Shown here: piece by piece, positions 24,602 to 32,769 of the stretch
How positions within the stretch are numbered: the first letter of the stretch is position 1
Layout of the letters: every line of letters starts with the position of its first letter
Source: Streptomyces aurantiogriseus
GTDB taxonomy: Bacteria; Actinomycetota; Actinomycetes; Streptomycetales; Streptomycetaceae
Assembly: GCF_014649375.1 (NCBI RefSeq)
Contig: NZ_BMSX01000044.1
Coordinates: forward strand, 1-47,861
Length of the DNA stretch: 47,861 bases
Direction: 5' to 3'
Notes under the pieces: model-generated
What the model was told of the DNA's origin: nothing
The model's database searches: none
The model's input: the letters and a program-made list of their open reading frames with translations, nothing else
Program-made: the position numbers and the translations under genes

Positions 24602-25554
24602 CCACGGCACTCGCCGCCCCGACGGCGCCATGGAGCCCCACCGAGTTCGAGGCCCGCCTGCGCGCGGTGGGCCAGGAGCGGTACCACGACCGCCACCCCT
24701 TCAACGTCCGGATGCACGAAGGCGACCTGAGCCCGGTGGAGGTGCGCCGCTGGATCGCCAACCGCTTCCACTACCAGCGCCACATCCCCGTCAAGGACGC
24801 CCTGATCACCGCGAAACTCGACTCCCCGCGACTGCGGCGCATGTGGCTGCGGCGCATCGAGGACCACGACGGACGCAGGGAGGGCGAGGGCGGCATCGAA
24901 CGCTGGCTGCGGCTCGGCGAGGCGGCCGGCCTGGACCGCGGGAGCCTGCTGGCGGCCGACTCCGTCCTGCCGGGCGTCCGGCTGGCGGTGGAGGGTTACG
25001 TCAACTTCTGCCGACTGCGCCCGCCGCTGGAGGCCGTTGCGGCCTCGCTCACCGAGCTGACCGCGCCCGATCTGATGCGCCGGCGCATCGACGCCTTCGA
25101 GCGCCACTACTCCTGGATCGCGCCGTCCGGGCTCGCGTACTTCCGCACCCGCGTCGACCAGGGCCGACGCGACAGCGGCGAGGCGCTCGCCCTCGTCCTC
25201 GAGTGGGCGCGCACCCGCGAGGACCAGGAGCGGGCGGTGGCCGCGCTGACCTTCAAGTGCGACGTGCTGTGGACCTTGCTGGACGCGGTGCAGCAGGCCG
25301 CGGAAGAGGACGAGGCCGGGCGGGAGAACCGGGCCGGCCGACGGGACGGGGCCGACGGACCGGAGTTGGACAGCCGTCCGTGGCGGGAGGGACGGCCGGT
25401 GGCGGGCAGCCGTCCGGAGTTGGACGGTCGGCCGGAGTTGGGCGGTCGGTCGGAGTTGGACAGTCGGCCGTGGCGGGAGGGGCGGCCGGCGCCGGGCAGT
25501 CGGCCGGCCCAGGACGGGCGGCCGTGGCGGGGCAGCCGAGTGGGGCGGGTGTGA
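24598..25554 (+). CDS. pqqC: PqqC oxidase with an unusual C-terminal repeat tail
   Basis: PqqC catalyses the final cofactor-free ring closure and eight-electron oxidation to PQQ. The core (residues about 14-240) has RFHYQRHIPVKDALI and RIDAFERHYSWI, both conserved in the family. The total length of 318 residues exceeds the usual 230-255, because residues from about 245 to the end form a Pro/Arg/Gly/Glu tail with 30-residue repeats (two near-copies start at ELDSRPWREGRP, 90 bp apart at 25363 and 25453). The tail is not part of known PqqC structure. The GTG start overlaps pqqB by four bases, and the stop overlaps pqqD. Confidence 0.9.
   Translation: MTTALAAPTAPWSPTEFEARLRAVGQERYHDRHPFNVRMHEGDLSPVEVRRWIANRFHYQRHIPVKDALITAKLDSPRLRRMWLRRIEDHDGRREGEGGIERWLRLGEAAGLDRGSLLAADSVLPGVRLAVEGYVNFCRLRPPLEAVAASLTELTAPDLMRRRIDAFERHYSWIAPSGLAYFRTRVDQGRRDSGEALALVLEWARTREDQERAVAALTFKCDVLWTLLDAVQQAAEEDEAGRENRAGRRDGADGPELDSRPWREGRPVAGSRPELDGRPELGGRSELDSRPWREGRPAPGSRPAQDGRPWRGSRVGRV
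25363..25550 (+). repeat. Low-complexity repeats in the pqqC 3' end
   Basis: A 90-bp period repeat begins at 25363 and 25453 (both start GAGTTGGACAG), with shorter GGAGTTGG units between them. They encode SRP and GRP motifs with Trp and Glu. Units are multiples of three, so copy-number change would not shift the frame into pqqD. Confidence 0.8.
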
Positions 25555-25823
25555 CGCCGGTGTCCGGGAGCCAGTGGCGCCCCGCCCTCGCCCCCGCCCT
25601 GATGCTGCGGCACGACAGCGTCCGTGGCACGGATCTGCTCGTCCTGCCCGAACGCGTCGTCGTCCTCGAGGGACACGCCGGCCAGGTCGTCGGTCTCTGC
25701 GACGGGACGCGCACCGTGCGCGGGATCGTCGACGAGCTGGCCGGGCGCTTCCCGGGCGCCCCGGTGGCCACCGAGGTCCCCTCCTTCCTCGACCGCCTGC
25801 ACCAGGAGGGCTGGCTCAAGTGA
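25551..25823 (+). CDS. pqqD: PqqD, peptide chaperone for PqqE
   Basis: The 90-residue protein matches PqqD in length and content: RHDSVRGTDLLVLPERVVVLEGHAGQVVGLCDGTRTVRGIVDELAGRF. It is a RiPP recognition element that binds the PqqA leader and presents it to PqqE. It starts at a GTG in the pqqC stop overlap (GTGA) and its own stop overlaps the pqqE start in the same way. In some bacteria pqqC and pqqD are fused; here they are separate but overlapping. Confidence 0.92.
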   Translation: MTPVSGSQWRPALAPALMLRHDSVRGTDLLVLPERVVVLEGHAGQVVGLCDGTRTVRGIVDELAGRFPGAPVATEVPSFLDRLHQEGWLK

Positions 25824-26971
25824 CCACCCACCAGGCCCCGGTGAACGGAGCACGCCCGTGGGCCCTGCTCGCCGAACTCACCCACGCGTGCCCGCTCCAC
25901 TGCCCGTACTGCTCCAACCCGCTGGAACTGGCACGCCGGTCCACCGAGTTGAGCACCGGCCAGTGGACGGACGTACTGCGCCAGGCCGCCGCGCTGGGCG
26001 TCGTGCACACCCACCTCTCCGGCGGCGAGCCGCTGCTGCGCCCCGACCTGGAGCGGATCGTCGCCGCCGCCGAGGCCGCCGGGATCTACACCCAGCTGGT
26101 CACCAGCGGAACCGGGCTGGACGAGGCCCGGCTGGGCGCGCTGTGCGCGGCGGGGCTGCGCAGCGTCCAGCTGTCCGTCCAGCACGCCGATGCCAAGGCC
26201 AACGACCGGATCGCCGGCCGCCCGTCCTCCTTCGCCGCCAAGGAGCGGGCCGCGGCCCTCGTCCGCCGGGCCGGGCTTCCCCTCGGCCTCAACGTGGTGC
26301 TGCACCGCGACAACCTCGACGCCGTCGACGACCTCATCGAGCTGGGCGAGGCCTGGGGAGTGGACCGCATCGAGCTGGCCAACACCCAGTTCTACGGCTG
26401 GGGCCTGCTCAACCGCGCCGCGCTGCTGCCCACGCGCGACCAGCTGGCCCGGGCCCGGGAGACCGTCGAACGCCGGCGGGAGCGGCTCGCCGGCCGTATC
26501 GACCTGGTCTGGGTCGTCCCCGACTACTTCGACGGCGTCGCCAAGCCCTGCATGGGCGGGTGGGGAGCGGTCTCCCTCACCGTCGCGCCCGACGGCACCG
26601 TACTGCCCTGCCCGGCCGCAGCCTCCCTGCCGGACCTCGACGCGCCCAACGTCCGTGACCGTCCGCTCGACTGGATCTGGGAGCACTCACCGGCCTTCAA
26701 CCGCTTCCGCGGCACCGGCTGGATGTCCGGCCCCTGCGGCGGCTGCCCCCGCCGTGAGGAGGACTTCGGCGGCTGCCGCTGCCAGGCGTACGCCCTCACC
26801 GGCGACGCCGCCCGTACCGATCCGGCGTGCGCGCTGTCCCCCGACCACCACCTCATCCGCAGCCTCACCGACACCGGCCCCGTCCAGGAACCACCCCCGT
26901 ACGTCTACCGCCGGCCCGGAGCGGTACCGGAACCCGGTCATGGCGGGTCCCCGGAGCCCGCGGGCCGGTGA
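25820..26971 (+). CDS. pqqE: PqqE radical SAM enzyme
   Basis: The 383-residue protein has the radical SAM cluster motif with Cys24, Cys28 and Cys31 (CPLHCPYC), the SAM-binding GGEP (SGGEPLL) and a C-terminal SPASM region with the cysteine pattern in CMGGWG, CPAA, CGGCPRREEDFGGCRCQA and a final Cys. It forms the carbon-carbon bond between Glu and Tyr of PqqA, the first step of PQQ synthesis, with PqqD as partner. It is last in the overlapping pqqB-E chain. A large inverted repeat lies 330 bp downstream. Confidence 0.94.
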   Translation: MTTHQAPVNGARPWALLAELTHACPLHCPYCSNPLELARRSTELSTGQWTDVLRQAAALGVVHTHLSGGEPLLRPDLERIVAAAEAAGIYTQLVTSGTGLDEARLGALCAAGLRSVQLSVQHADAKANDRIAGRPSSFAAKERAAALVRRAGLPLGLNVVLHRDNLDAVDDLIELGEAWGVDRIELANTQFYGWGLLNRAALLPTRDQLARARETVERRRERLAGRIDLVWVVPDYFDGVAKPCMGGWGAVSLTVAPDGTVLPCPAAASLPDLDAPNVRDRPLDWIWEHSPAFNRFRGTGWMSGPCGGCPRREEDFGGCRCQAYALTGDAARTDPACALSPDHHLIRSLTDTGPVQEPPPYVYRRPGAVPEPGHGGSPEPAGR

Positions 26972-26984
26972 ACCGCCCCGCTGC

Positions 26985-27199
26985 TCAGGAACCGATCTCC
27001 TTCGCCACGTCCCCCACCAGGGCGCCGCCGTCGTACCCCGCGCCCTGCTCGGCCCGGTGACCGGCCGCGAGCCGGCCGAGCTGACCGCCGGCCTGGCGGT
27101 GGCGTCGTCGGCGACGCCGATCAGCCCAGGGGAACCGATGGCACCCGGCAGGCCCTGCGCACAGAGCAGTCCCGCACCCCACTTCAGGGTCGTCGGCAT
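26985..27199 (-). pseudogene. Possible frameshifted remnant of a small secreted protein
   Basis: On the minus strand, one frame starts at an ATG at 27199 and reads MPTTLKWGAGLLCAQG then GLIGVADDATAR, like a weak signal peptide. Around 27090 the open coding character moves to another frame that ends in QGAGYDGGALVGDVAKEIGS and a TGA at 26985. Joined, they make about 71 residues. No family is recognised, and chance open frames in GC-rich DNA are possible. The rest of 26972-27478 has no gene that I can support. Confidence 0.25.
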
Positions 27200-27298
27200 C
27201 CTGTCGGGCCTTCCGGCGCCCGCACCCGGTGTCGTCATGCCGATGGTGCAGCCAGGCCCGCGGGCGACGGGCGTCGGTGAGATCACGTCGCCGCACTC

Positions 27299-27362
27299 GT
27301 CGGACACCCCCGGCGGGCGGCCTGGCCTCCGCCCGTCGGCGCGTCCGCCGGGGGTGTCCGAC
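27299..27362. terminator. Large 18-bp inverted repeat between pqqE and the nucleoside cassette
   Basis: Bases 27299-27316 and 27345-27362 are perfectly complementary (left arm starts GTCGGACACCCCCGG) around a 28-base GC-rich loop. It is probably a terminator that isolates the nucleoside cassette from read-through. Confidence 0.6.
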
Positions 27363-27478
27363 CCCTGCCCGCCGCGTTCGGCGGGCGGCCTCGCCTGGGC
27401 CCACCACCGCCCCCGGTCGCCCGCTCGCTCCGCCCCCCCGCCGTCTCCGCCTCCTCCGATCCGCCGGGACAGCGACGG

Positions 27479-27507
27479 TTGTGCAAAACGTTTTGGATGC
27501 CTAGCTT
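27479..27507 (+). promoter_or_regulatory. Leaderless promoter with LacI-type operator (site 1)
   Basis: TTGTGC (27479-27484) and TAGCTT (27502-27507) are 17 bp apart; transcription would begin at about 27515, the A of the ATG, so the mRNA may be leaderless. No ribosome site is seen. The operator GTGCAAAACGTTTTGG (27481-27496), with a perfect CAAAACGTTTTG core, covers the -35 box and spacer. Such AACGTT-centred palindromes are bound by LacI-family regulators, and one is encoded in this cassette. Confidence 0.8.
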
Positions 27508-27514
27508 GTGCGCC

Positions 27515-28879
27515 ATGAGCGAGAGAGCGCCCCTGGTGTCGGGCGTCCTGGTGGTGGCCGGATGCGATGTGCTGCGCGTTCCGGTGGAGGGCGAGTGCGA
27601 GATCCTCCGGGCGCAGGACATCGTCGTGGCGGACGGCCGTATCCAGGAGGTACGGCCGACCGGCGCCGCGGGTCCGCGGAGCGCCGCCGAGGTGATCGAC
27701 GGCCGGGGCCTGCTGGCCGTACCGGGGCTGGTCAACGCGCACACGCACAGCCCGATGACGCTGATGCGGGGCGCCGCCGAGGACGTGACGGTCGAGGGCT
27801 GGTTCAACGACCGTGTCTGGCCGATGGAGAGCAACCTCACCCCCGAGGACGTACGGGTCGGCGCCCTGCTGGCCTGCGCCGAGATGATCCGCTCCGGCGT
27901 GACCACCTTCGCCGACCACTACTTCTTCCCCGAGGAGATCGCCGAGGCGGTGGCCGAGACCGGGCTGCGCGCCGACATCGCGCCCACCTACTTCAGCAGC
28001 CGGGGCACGGCCGCCCTGGAGGAGACCGTCGCGTTCGCGGAAGAGTGGCACGGCGGGGCCGGCGGCCGGGTGACGGTCTCGCTCGGGCCGCACGCCCCCT
28101 ACACCGTCGACGACACGGACCTGAGAACACTGGCCGGACATGCCCGGCGGCTCGGCCTGCGTCTGCACATCCACGCCGCCGAGCACCTGGAGCAGACCGA
28201 GGCCGGCCTCGAGCGGCGTGGCATCACGCCCATCCGGGTGCTGCACGACACCGGGGTACTGGACGCCGGCGCCCTCATCGCCCACGGCTGCGGGATCGTC
28301 GAGCAGGACCTGCCGTTGCTGGCCGAGTACGCCGACCGGACCGCCGTGGCCTGCTGCCCCAAGGTGTACCTCAAGCACGCGCTGTCCCCGCTCACCCCGG
28401 TCCGGGCGCTGCTCGACGCCGGAGTGACGGTCGCGGTCGGCACGGACGGCGCCGCCGGACACAACACGCTCGACGTGTGGGAGGCGCTGCGGCTGGTCGC
28501 CCTGACCCAGAAGCAGCAGGTGCGGGACGCCACCTGGATGACCGTCTCCGACACGCTGCGCCTGGCGACGCGCGGCGGGGCCCGTGCCCTGGGTCTTCAG
28601 GACCGGATCGGGGCCCTGGAGCCGGGCTTTCGCGCCGATCTGGCCCTGGTCGACCTGTCCGGACTCCACTGCCGGCCGCTGCACGACCCGCGCGCCGCCC
28701 TGGTCTACAGCGCCCGCGCGAGCGACGTGCGCACGGTCGTGGTCGACGGCCGTGTCCTGCTGCGCGACGGCCGGCTGCTGACCGTGGACGAGCCGGCGCT
28801 GCTGGCGGAGGCCGACGCCCGGGTGGCGCGGATCCTCGACACCTCCCATGGAAGGGCGGTGCAGCACTATGACCCCTGA
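27515..28879 (+). CDS. Amidohydrolase-family nucleoside/base deaminase (TRZ/ATZ, SAH/MTA deaminase-like)
   Basis: The 454-residue enzyme has the full metal site of the family: His76 and His78 (NAHTHSPMTLMRG), His220 with Glu223 (HIHAAEH), His257 and Asp311. These residues deaminate purine-like substrates such as S-adenosylhomocysteine, methylthioadenosine or oxidised guanine. The aspartate motif reads VAVGTDGAAGHNTLD, where classical SAH/MTA deaminases have SDGxxSNNxLD, so the specificity may differ. It is first in the LacI-controlled cassette and its end overlaps the regulator gene. The phosphorylase, importer and lack of a pyrimidine gene suggest a purine nucleoside. Confidence 0.82.
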   Translation: MSERAPLVSGVLVVAGCDVLRVPVEGECEILRAQDIVVADGRIQEVRPTGAAGPRSAAEVIDGRGLLAVPGLVNAHTHSPMTLMRGAAEDVTVEGWFNDRVWPMESNLTPEDVRVGALLACAEMIRSGVTTFADHYFFPEEIAEAVAETGLRADIAPTYFSSRGTAALEETVAFAEEWHGGAGGRVTVSLGPHAPYTVDDTDLRTLAGHARRLGLRLHIHAAEHLEQTEAGLERRGITPIRVLHDTGVLDAGALIAHGCGIVEQDLPLLAEYADRTAVACCPKVYLKHALSPLTPVRALLDAGVTVAVGTDGAAGHNTLDVWEALRLVALTQKQQVRDATWMTVSDTLRLATRGGARALGLQDRIGALEPGFRADLALVDLSGLHCRPLHDPRAALVYSARASDVRTVVVDGRVLLRDGRLLTVDEPALLAEADARVARILDTSHGRAVQHYDP

Positions 28880-29912
28880 CCCGTACGGCGTCCGCCCGGA
28901 CTCGGCCGTGCGCAGGCCCGCCTCCATCAAGGACGTGGCCGCCGCCGCGGGCGTCAGCCCCACGACCGTCTCGCACGTCCTCAGCGGCAACCGGCCGGTC
29001 AACGAGCAGACCGCCGCGCGCGTACGCAGCGTCGTCAACCGGCTCGGCTACGTCCCGGCGTCCCTGGCCCGCAGCCTCCAGGCCGGTGCCACCTCCGTCA
29101 TCGGGCTGCTCATCCCCGACATCAGCAACACGTTCTTCGCCGAACTCGCCAAGGGTGCCGAGGACGCCGCCCACGACCTGGGCTACGGGATGATCCTGTG
29201 CAACACCGAGTTCGACGCCGACCGCGAGGACCGCTACCTCGGCATGATCCGCAGCCGGTTCATCGACGGCATGGTGTACGCCTCCGGGTCCCCGCCGTCC
29301 CGCAGACGGCTGGAAGCCCTGATGGGGAAGTTCCCCATCGCGCTCGCCGACGAGGAGGTCGAGGGGCTGGAGGGCGCCCTCATCGCCACCGCCGACCACG
29401 AGGCCGGCGGCCGGCTCGTCGGCGAGCACCTGCGGCAGCTCGGCCACCGCCGGGCGCTGATGCTGACCGGCCCGCGCGCCCTGAAGAGCAGCGTCGCGCG
29501 CGCCCAGGGCTTCGTACGGGCCTTCCGGGGTGAGGTCGTCGAACGGGTCGGCGACTTCAAGGAGGCCTCCGGCCACCGACTGGTGGCCAGGCTCCTGGAG
29601 GAGGGCGGCCTGCCCTGCACGGCCGTGTTCGCGGCCAACGACCTGATGGCCTTCGGCGCCCTGACCGCCCTCACGGAAGCCGGACTCTCGGTCCCCGGGG
29701 ACGTCTCCGTGGTCGGCTTCGACGACATCCGGGCCGCGTCCCTGGCCCACCCGCCCCTGACCACCGTCCACCAGCCCGCCTACGACGTGGGCCGCACCGC
29801 CACCGCGCAACTCCTGCAGTACGTCTCCCGGGGCGAGGTCCCACCCGCCTCCCGGCACACCCTCCCCGTCGAGCTCAAGGTGCGCGGCAGCACGGCTCCG
29901 CCCGCCCGCTGA
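28869..29912 (+). CDS. LacI-family transcriptional regulator of the nucleoside cassette
   Basis: The 347-residue protein has an N-terminal helix-turn-helix (ASIKDVAAAAGVSPTTVSHVLSGNRPVNEQTAARV), the hinge motif LGYVPASLARSLQAG, and a periplasmic-binding-like sensor domain (VIGLLIPDISNTFFAELAKGAEDAAHDLGY). The late motif SVVGFDDIRAASLAHPPLTTVHQPAYDVG is typical. I chose the ATG at 28869, with GGAAGGG upstream and an 11-bp overlap with the deaminase gene; 28848 has no ribosome site. The two identical 16-bp operators in this cassette are its likely targets, and a nucleoside or base its likely inducer. Confidence 0.9.
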   Translation: MTPDPYGVRPDSAVRRPASIKDVAAAAGVSPTTVSHVLSGNRPVNEQTAARVRSVVNRLGYVPASLARSLQAGATSVIGLLIPDISNTFFAELAKGAEDAAHDLGYGMILCNTEFDADREDRYLGMIRSRFIDGMVYASGSPPSRRRLEALMGKFPIALADEEVEGLEGALIATADHEAGGRLVGEHLRQLGHRRALMLTGPRALKSSVARAQGFVRAFRGEVVERVGDFKEASGHRLVARLLEEGGLPCTAVFAANDLMAFGALTALTEAGLSVPGDVSVVGFDDIRAASLAHPPLTTVHQPAYDVGRTATAQLLQYVSRGEVPPASRHTLPVELKVRGSTAPPAR

Positions 29913-30004
29913 GCCGAGCCCCTCTCCCACCCGTCTCCTCCGGCCGCCGCGGCGCGGTGCCGCCGCCCCCTGCCCGAAACCCCCTCCAGGAAAGGCGATT
30001 CGTC

Positions 30005-30754
30005 ATGCCCAGAGTCCTCGTCGTCGGCGAGTCCTGGTTCACGTACACGGTCCACCAGAAAGGCTTCGACGCCTTCCACACCGCGGAGTACACCGAGGGC
30101 GGCGGCGTCTTCCTCGACGCGCTGCGCTCGCGCGGCCACGAGGTGACGTACGTTCCCGCGCACGAGATCCCCACCCGCGTCCCCGACACCGACGACGGCT
30201 TCGACGCCTTCGACGTCGTCGTCATCAGCGACGTCGGCGCCAACAGCTTCCAACTGCCGCCGCAGACCTTCGGCGCCTCCGTCCCCGCCCCCGACCGCTC
30301 CGAGCTGGTGCGGGCCTTCGTCGAGCGGGGCGGCGGCGTGCTGATGATCGGCGGCTATCTGACGTTCAGCGGGATCGACGCCCGTGCGCGCTGGGGGCGT
30401 ACACCGTTGGCCGAGGCACTTCCCGTGGTGATGGCCGACCGGGACGACCGGGTGGAGCTTCCCTCCGGGGCCGTGCCCGAGGTGGTGGGCGAGCACCCGC
30501 TCCTACGGGGGCTGGAGCGGTCCTGGCCGGCGCTGCTCGGCCTCAACGAGGTCGCCGTACGGGCGGAGGCGTCGCTGCTGGCCGAGTGCGCCGGGCATCC
30601 GCTGCTCGTCGTCGGCGGTCACGGCGCGGGCCGGTCGGCGGCGTTCACCTCGGATGTGGCCCCGCACTGGGCACCGCCGCCGTTCCTGGCCTGGGACGGC
30701 TACCCGGAGCTGTGGGACCGGCTGGTGCGCTGGCTCGCGGGGGCGGAGCTGTGA
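30005..30754 (+). CDS. Glutamine amidotransferase-like (ThuA/DUF1355-type) cytoplasmic protein
   Basis: The 249-residue protein opens RVLVVGESWFTYTVHQKGFDAFHTAEYTEGG and has the flavodoxin-like class I amidotransferase fold pattern (FDVVVISDVGANSF, VERGGGVLMIGGYLTFSG). The nucleophile elbow is GGYLTF, so the usual catalytic cysteine of GATase (GxCxG) is missing. Relatives next to sugar or nucleoside genes have no proven reaction. AGGAAAGG lies upstream, and the stop overlaps the phosphorylase start (TGATG). Its conserved place in the cassette suggests a catabolic or ligand-binding task, but I assign none. Confidence 0.7.
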   Translation: MPRVLVVGESWFTYTVHQKGFDAFHTAEYTEGGGVFLDALRSRGHEVTYVPAHEIPTRVPDTDDGFDAFDVVVISDVGANSFQLPPQTFGASVPAPDRSELVRAFVERGGGVLMIGGYLTFSGIDARARWGRTPLAEALPVVMADRDDRVELPSGAVPEVVGEHPLLRGLERSWPALLGLNEVAVRAEASLLAECAGHPLLVVGGHGAGRSAAFTSDVAPHWAPPPFLAWDGYPELWDRLVRWLAGAEL

Positions 30755-31572
30755 TGCCCGGACCCGGCACACCGCCCATCGCGCACGGCACACCCCGCAT
30801 CACGCACGGCACGCCCCATCTCGCGGCCGCGCCGGGCGACTTCGCCCCGCTGGTGCTGATGCCGGGTGACCCGCGCCGTGCGACCCGTATCGCCGAGACG
30901 TTCCTGGACGACGCCCGGCTGGTCACCGACGTGCGCGGCATCCTCGGCTACACCGGCACCCACCTCGGCGAGCCCATGTCGGTCCTCGCCTCCGGCATGG
31001 GCGTCCCCTCGGTGTCGATCTACGCGACCGAGCTGCTGCGCCACTACGGGGTCCGCAGGATCGTCCGGGTCGGTACGGCGGGGGCGATCCCGGCCTCGGT
31101 GGCGCTGCGGGACGTGGTGATCGCCTCCGCCGCGCACACCGACTCCCAGGTCGCCCGGCTGCCGGGTGTCGGCGTCACGCTCTCCCTCGCCCCGTCCCCC
31201 CGGCTGCTGAGCGCCGCCGTACGCGCCGCGCGACAGGAGCAGCCGGACAGCGGGGGAGCGGTGCACGTCGGGCCGGTCTTCAGCACCGACCACTTCTACC
31301 TGGACCGGCCCGCCGTCTTCGACGAGCTGGAGCGCAGGGGCACCCTCGCGGTCGAGATGGAGGCCGCGGGACTGTACGCCGTCGCCGCCGCGGAGGGCGG
31401 GGAGGCCCTCGCCGTGCTGACGGCCTCCGACCATCTCCGCACCGGTGCCGAGCTCTCCGCCGCCGAACGCGAGACCTGCTTCGCGCGGGCCGTGCACATC
31501 GCGGCCGCAGCCCTGCTCGCCGACTCCGGGAAATTCGCCCAGAAGACACCGAACAGAAACATGGTGCCGTAG
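30754..31572 (+). CDS. deoD: Purine nucleoside phosphorylase, DeoD/NP-I family
   Basis: The 272-residue protein follows the hexameric PNP pattern: the phosphate-binding GDPRRATRIAETFLDD, GMGVPSVSIYATELLRHYGVRRIVRVGTAGAI, and the nucleoside site AVEMEAAGLYAVAA with the late catalytic Asp in ASDHLRTG. It would split purine nucleosides to base and ribose-1-phosphate in the cytoplasm after import. It has about 25 extra N-terminal residues with HGTPRITHGTPHL, a small internal repeat. It follows the amidotransferase-like gene by an ATGA-type overlap. A LacI-type operator starts at the base after its stop. Confidence 0.88.
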   Translation: MPGPGTPPIAHGTPRITHGTPHLAAAPGDFAPLVLMPGDPRRATRIAETFLDDARLVTDVRGILGYTGTHLGEPMSVLASGMGVPSVSIYATELLRHYGVRRIVRVGTAGAIPASVALRDVVIASAAHTDSQVARLPGVGVTLSLAPSPRLLSAAVRAARQEQPDSGGAVHVGPVFSTDHFYLDRPAVFDELERRGTLAVEMEAAGLYAVAAAEGGEALAVLTASDHLRTGAELSAAERETCFARAVHIAAAALLADSGKFAQKTPNRNMVP

Positions 31573-31588
31573 CCAAAACGTTTTGCAC
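31573..31588. promoter_or_regulatory. LacI-type operator, site 2
   Basis: CCAAAACGTTTTGCAC is the exact reverse complement of the 16-bp site at 27481-27496. It follows the phosphorylase stop directly and precedes the lipoprotein gene, so the transport genes probably have their own regulated promoter. GATAAT at 31625-31630 is a good -10 box about 40 bp further on. Confidence 0.8.
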
Positions 31589-31652
31589 TTCTTACTGTCA
31601 ATGCAACCACCCACCCCCGGTTCGGATAATGCACATGATCAGGAGCCTGAAG

Positions 31653-32750
31653 ATGAGACATGGGAAAGGCGCCGCGGCCGCTGCTGTGGCGGGGATGCTC
31701 GTACTCTCCGCATGCGGGGGATCGGGTGGTGACGATTCCGGGTCCACCGCTGCCTCCGGCAAGCCCCGGATCGAATTGGTGATCAACGGCGGACTGGGCG
31801 ACAAGTCGTTCTTCGACTCCGCCTACGAGGGACTGAAGAAGGCCCAGAAGGACCTCGGCTACGACCTCAAGGTGGTGGAACTCGGCTCCGACCGCACCAA
31901 GTGGGAGCCCGGTTTCGAGGACGCTGCCGCGGCCGGTGACTACGACATCCTCGCCGCCGGCACCTTCGACGTCACCGACTACGTCGGCGACCTCGCCCCG
32001 CAGTACCCGGACAAGAAGTTCTGGGTCTTCGACTCGGCGGTCGACTACAGCGGAAAGAACGGCACCTGTTCCAACAAGTGCGAGAACGTCTACTCCGTGA
32101 CGTTCAAGCAGAACGAGGGCGGATATCTCGCCGGATTCCTCGCCGAGAAACTCGTCGCCGGGAAAGCCCTCAAGGGGGCCGAATCCCTGGACAAGGTCGG
32201 TGTCATGGGCGGTGTGAAGATCCCCGTCATCGAGGACTTCGTGGTCGGCTTCAAGGCCGGATTCAAGGCCGCCGGCGGAAAGGACTCCGACGTCCTCGTG
32301 CAGTACGTCGGCGGCGACAAGCCCTTCGGCGACCCGGCCAAGGGCAAGGAGATCTCCACCGCCCTGTACGGCCAGGGCGCGGCGCTGGTGTGGCCGGTCG
32401 CCGGGCTTTCGGGGCTCGGCACCTTCGAGTCCGCGGTCACCGCGCAGCGCTACACCTTCGGCGTGGACTCCGACCAGTACCAGACCCTCACCGACCAGGC
32501 GCAGAAGAACACCGTCGTCACCTCCCTCCTCAAGAACGTCGGCAACGCGCTCTACAAGGCGGCGCAGGACGACCGGAAGGACTCCCTGAAGTACGGCGCC
32601 GTCGCCACCGTCGGCCTCGCCGAGGACGCCGTCGGCTACGTGAACGACGCCCACTTCGCACAACTGGTGCCGGAGAAGGTCCGTACCGAACTCCAGGCCG
32701 CCGCCGACCGGGTGAAGTCCGGCTCCGTCACGGTCCCCAGCGCCTTCTAG
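31653..32750 (+). CDS. BMP-family nucleoside-binding lipoprotein
   Basis: The 365-residue protein has a lipoprotein signal (MRHGKGAAAAAVAGMLVLSACGG, lipobox LSAC). The mature part follows the BMP/Med family: IELVINGGLGDKSFFDSAYEGLKKAQKDLG, YDILAAGTFDVTDYVGDLAPQYPDKKFWVFD, and the QNEGGYLAGFLAEKL motif. It should catch nucleosides outside the membrane for the following ABC importer. I chose ATG 31653 because AGGAG lies seven bases upstream; ATGs at 31629 and 31635 are in frame but lack ribosome sites. Confidence 0.87.
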   Translation: MRHGKGAAAAAVAGMLVLSACGGSGGDDSGSTAASGKPRIELVINGGLGDKSFFDSAYEGLKKAQKDLGYDLKVVELGSDRTKWEPGFEDAAAAGDYDILAAGTFDVTDYVGDLAPQYPDKKFWVFDSAVDYSGKNGTCSNKCENVYSVTFKQNEGGYLAGFLAEKLVAGKALKGAESLDKVGVMGGVKIPVIEDFVVGFKAGFKAAGGKDSDVLVQYVGGDKPFGDPAKGKEISTALYGQGAALVWPVAGLSGLGTFESAVTAQRYTFGVDSDQYQTLTDQAQKNTVVTSLLKNVGNALYKAAQDDRKDSLKYGAVATVGLAEDAVGYVNDAHFAQLVPEKVRTELQAAADRVKSGSVTVPSAF

Positions 32751-32769
32751 CCCGAACGGCCCTCGCGAG

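Noticed and set aside
26687..29038. Long minus-strand frame across pqqE and the deaminase gene
   Set aside because: It is antisense to two clear enzymes and shows only repetitive Gly/Arg/Asp content; only the short part at 26985-27199 was kept as a weak candidate.
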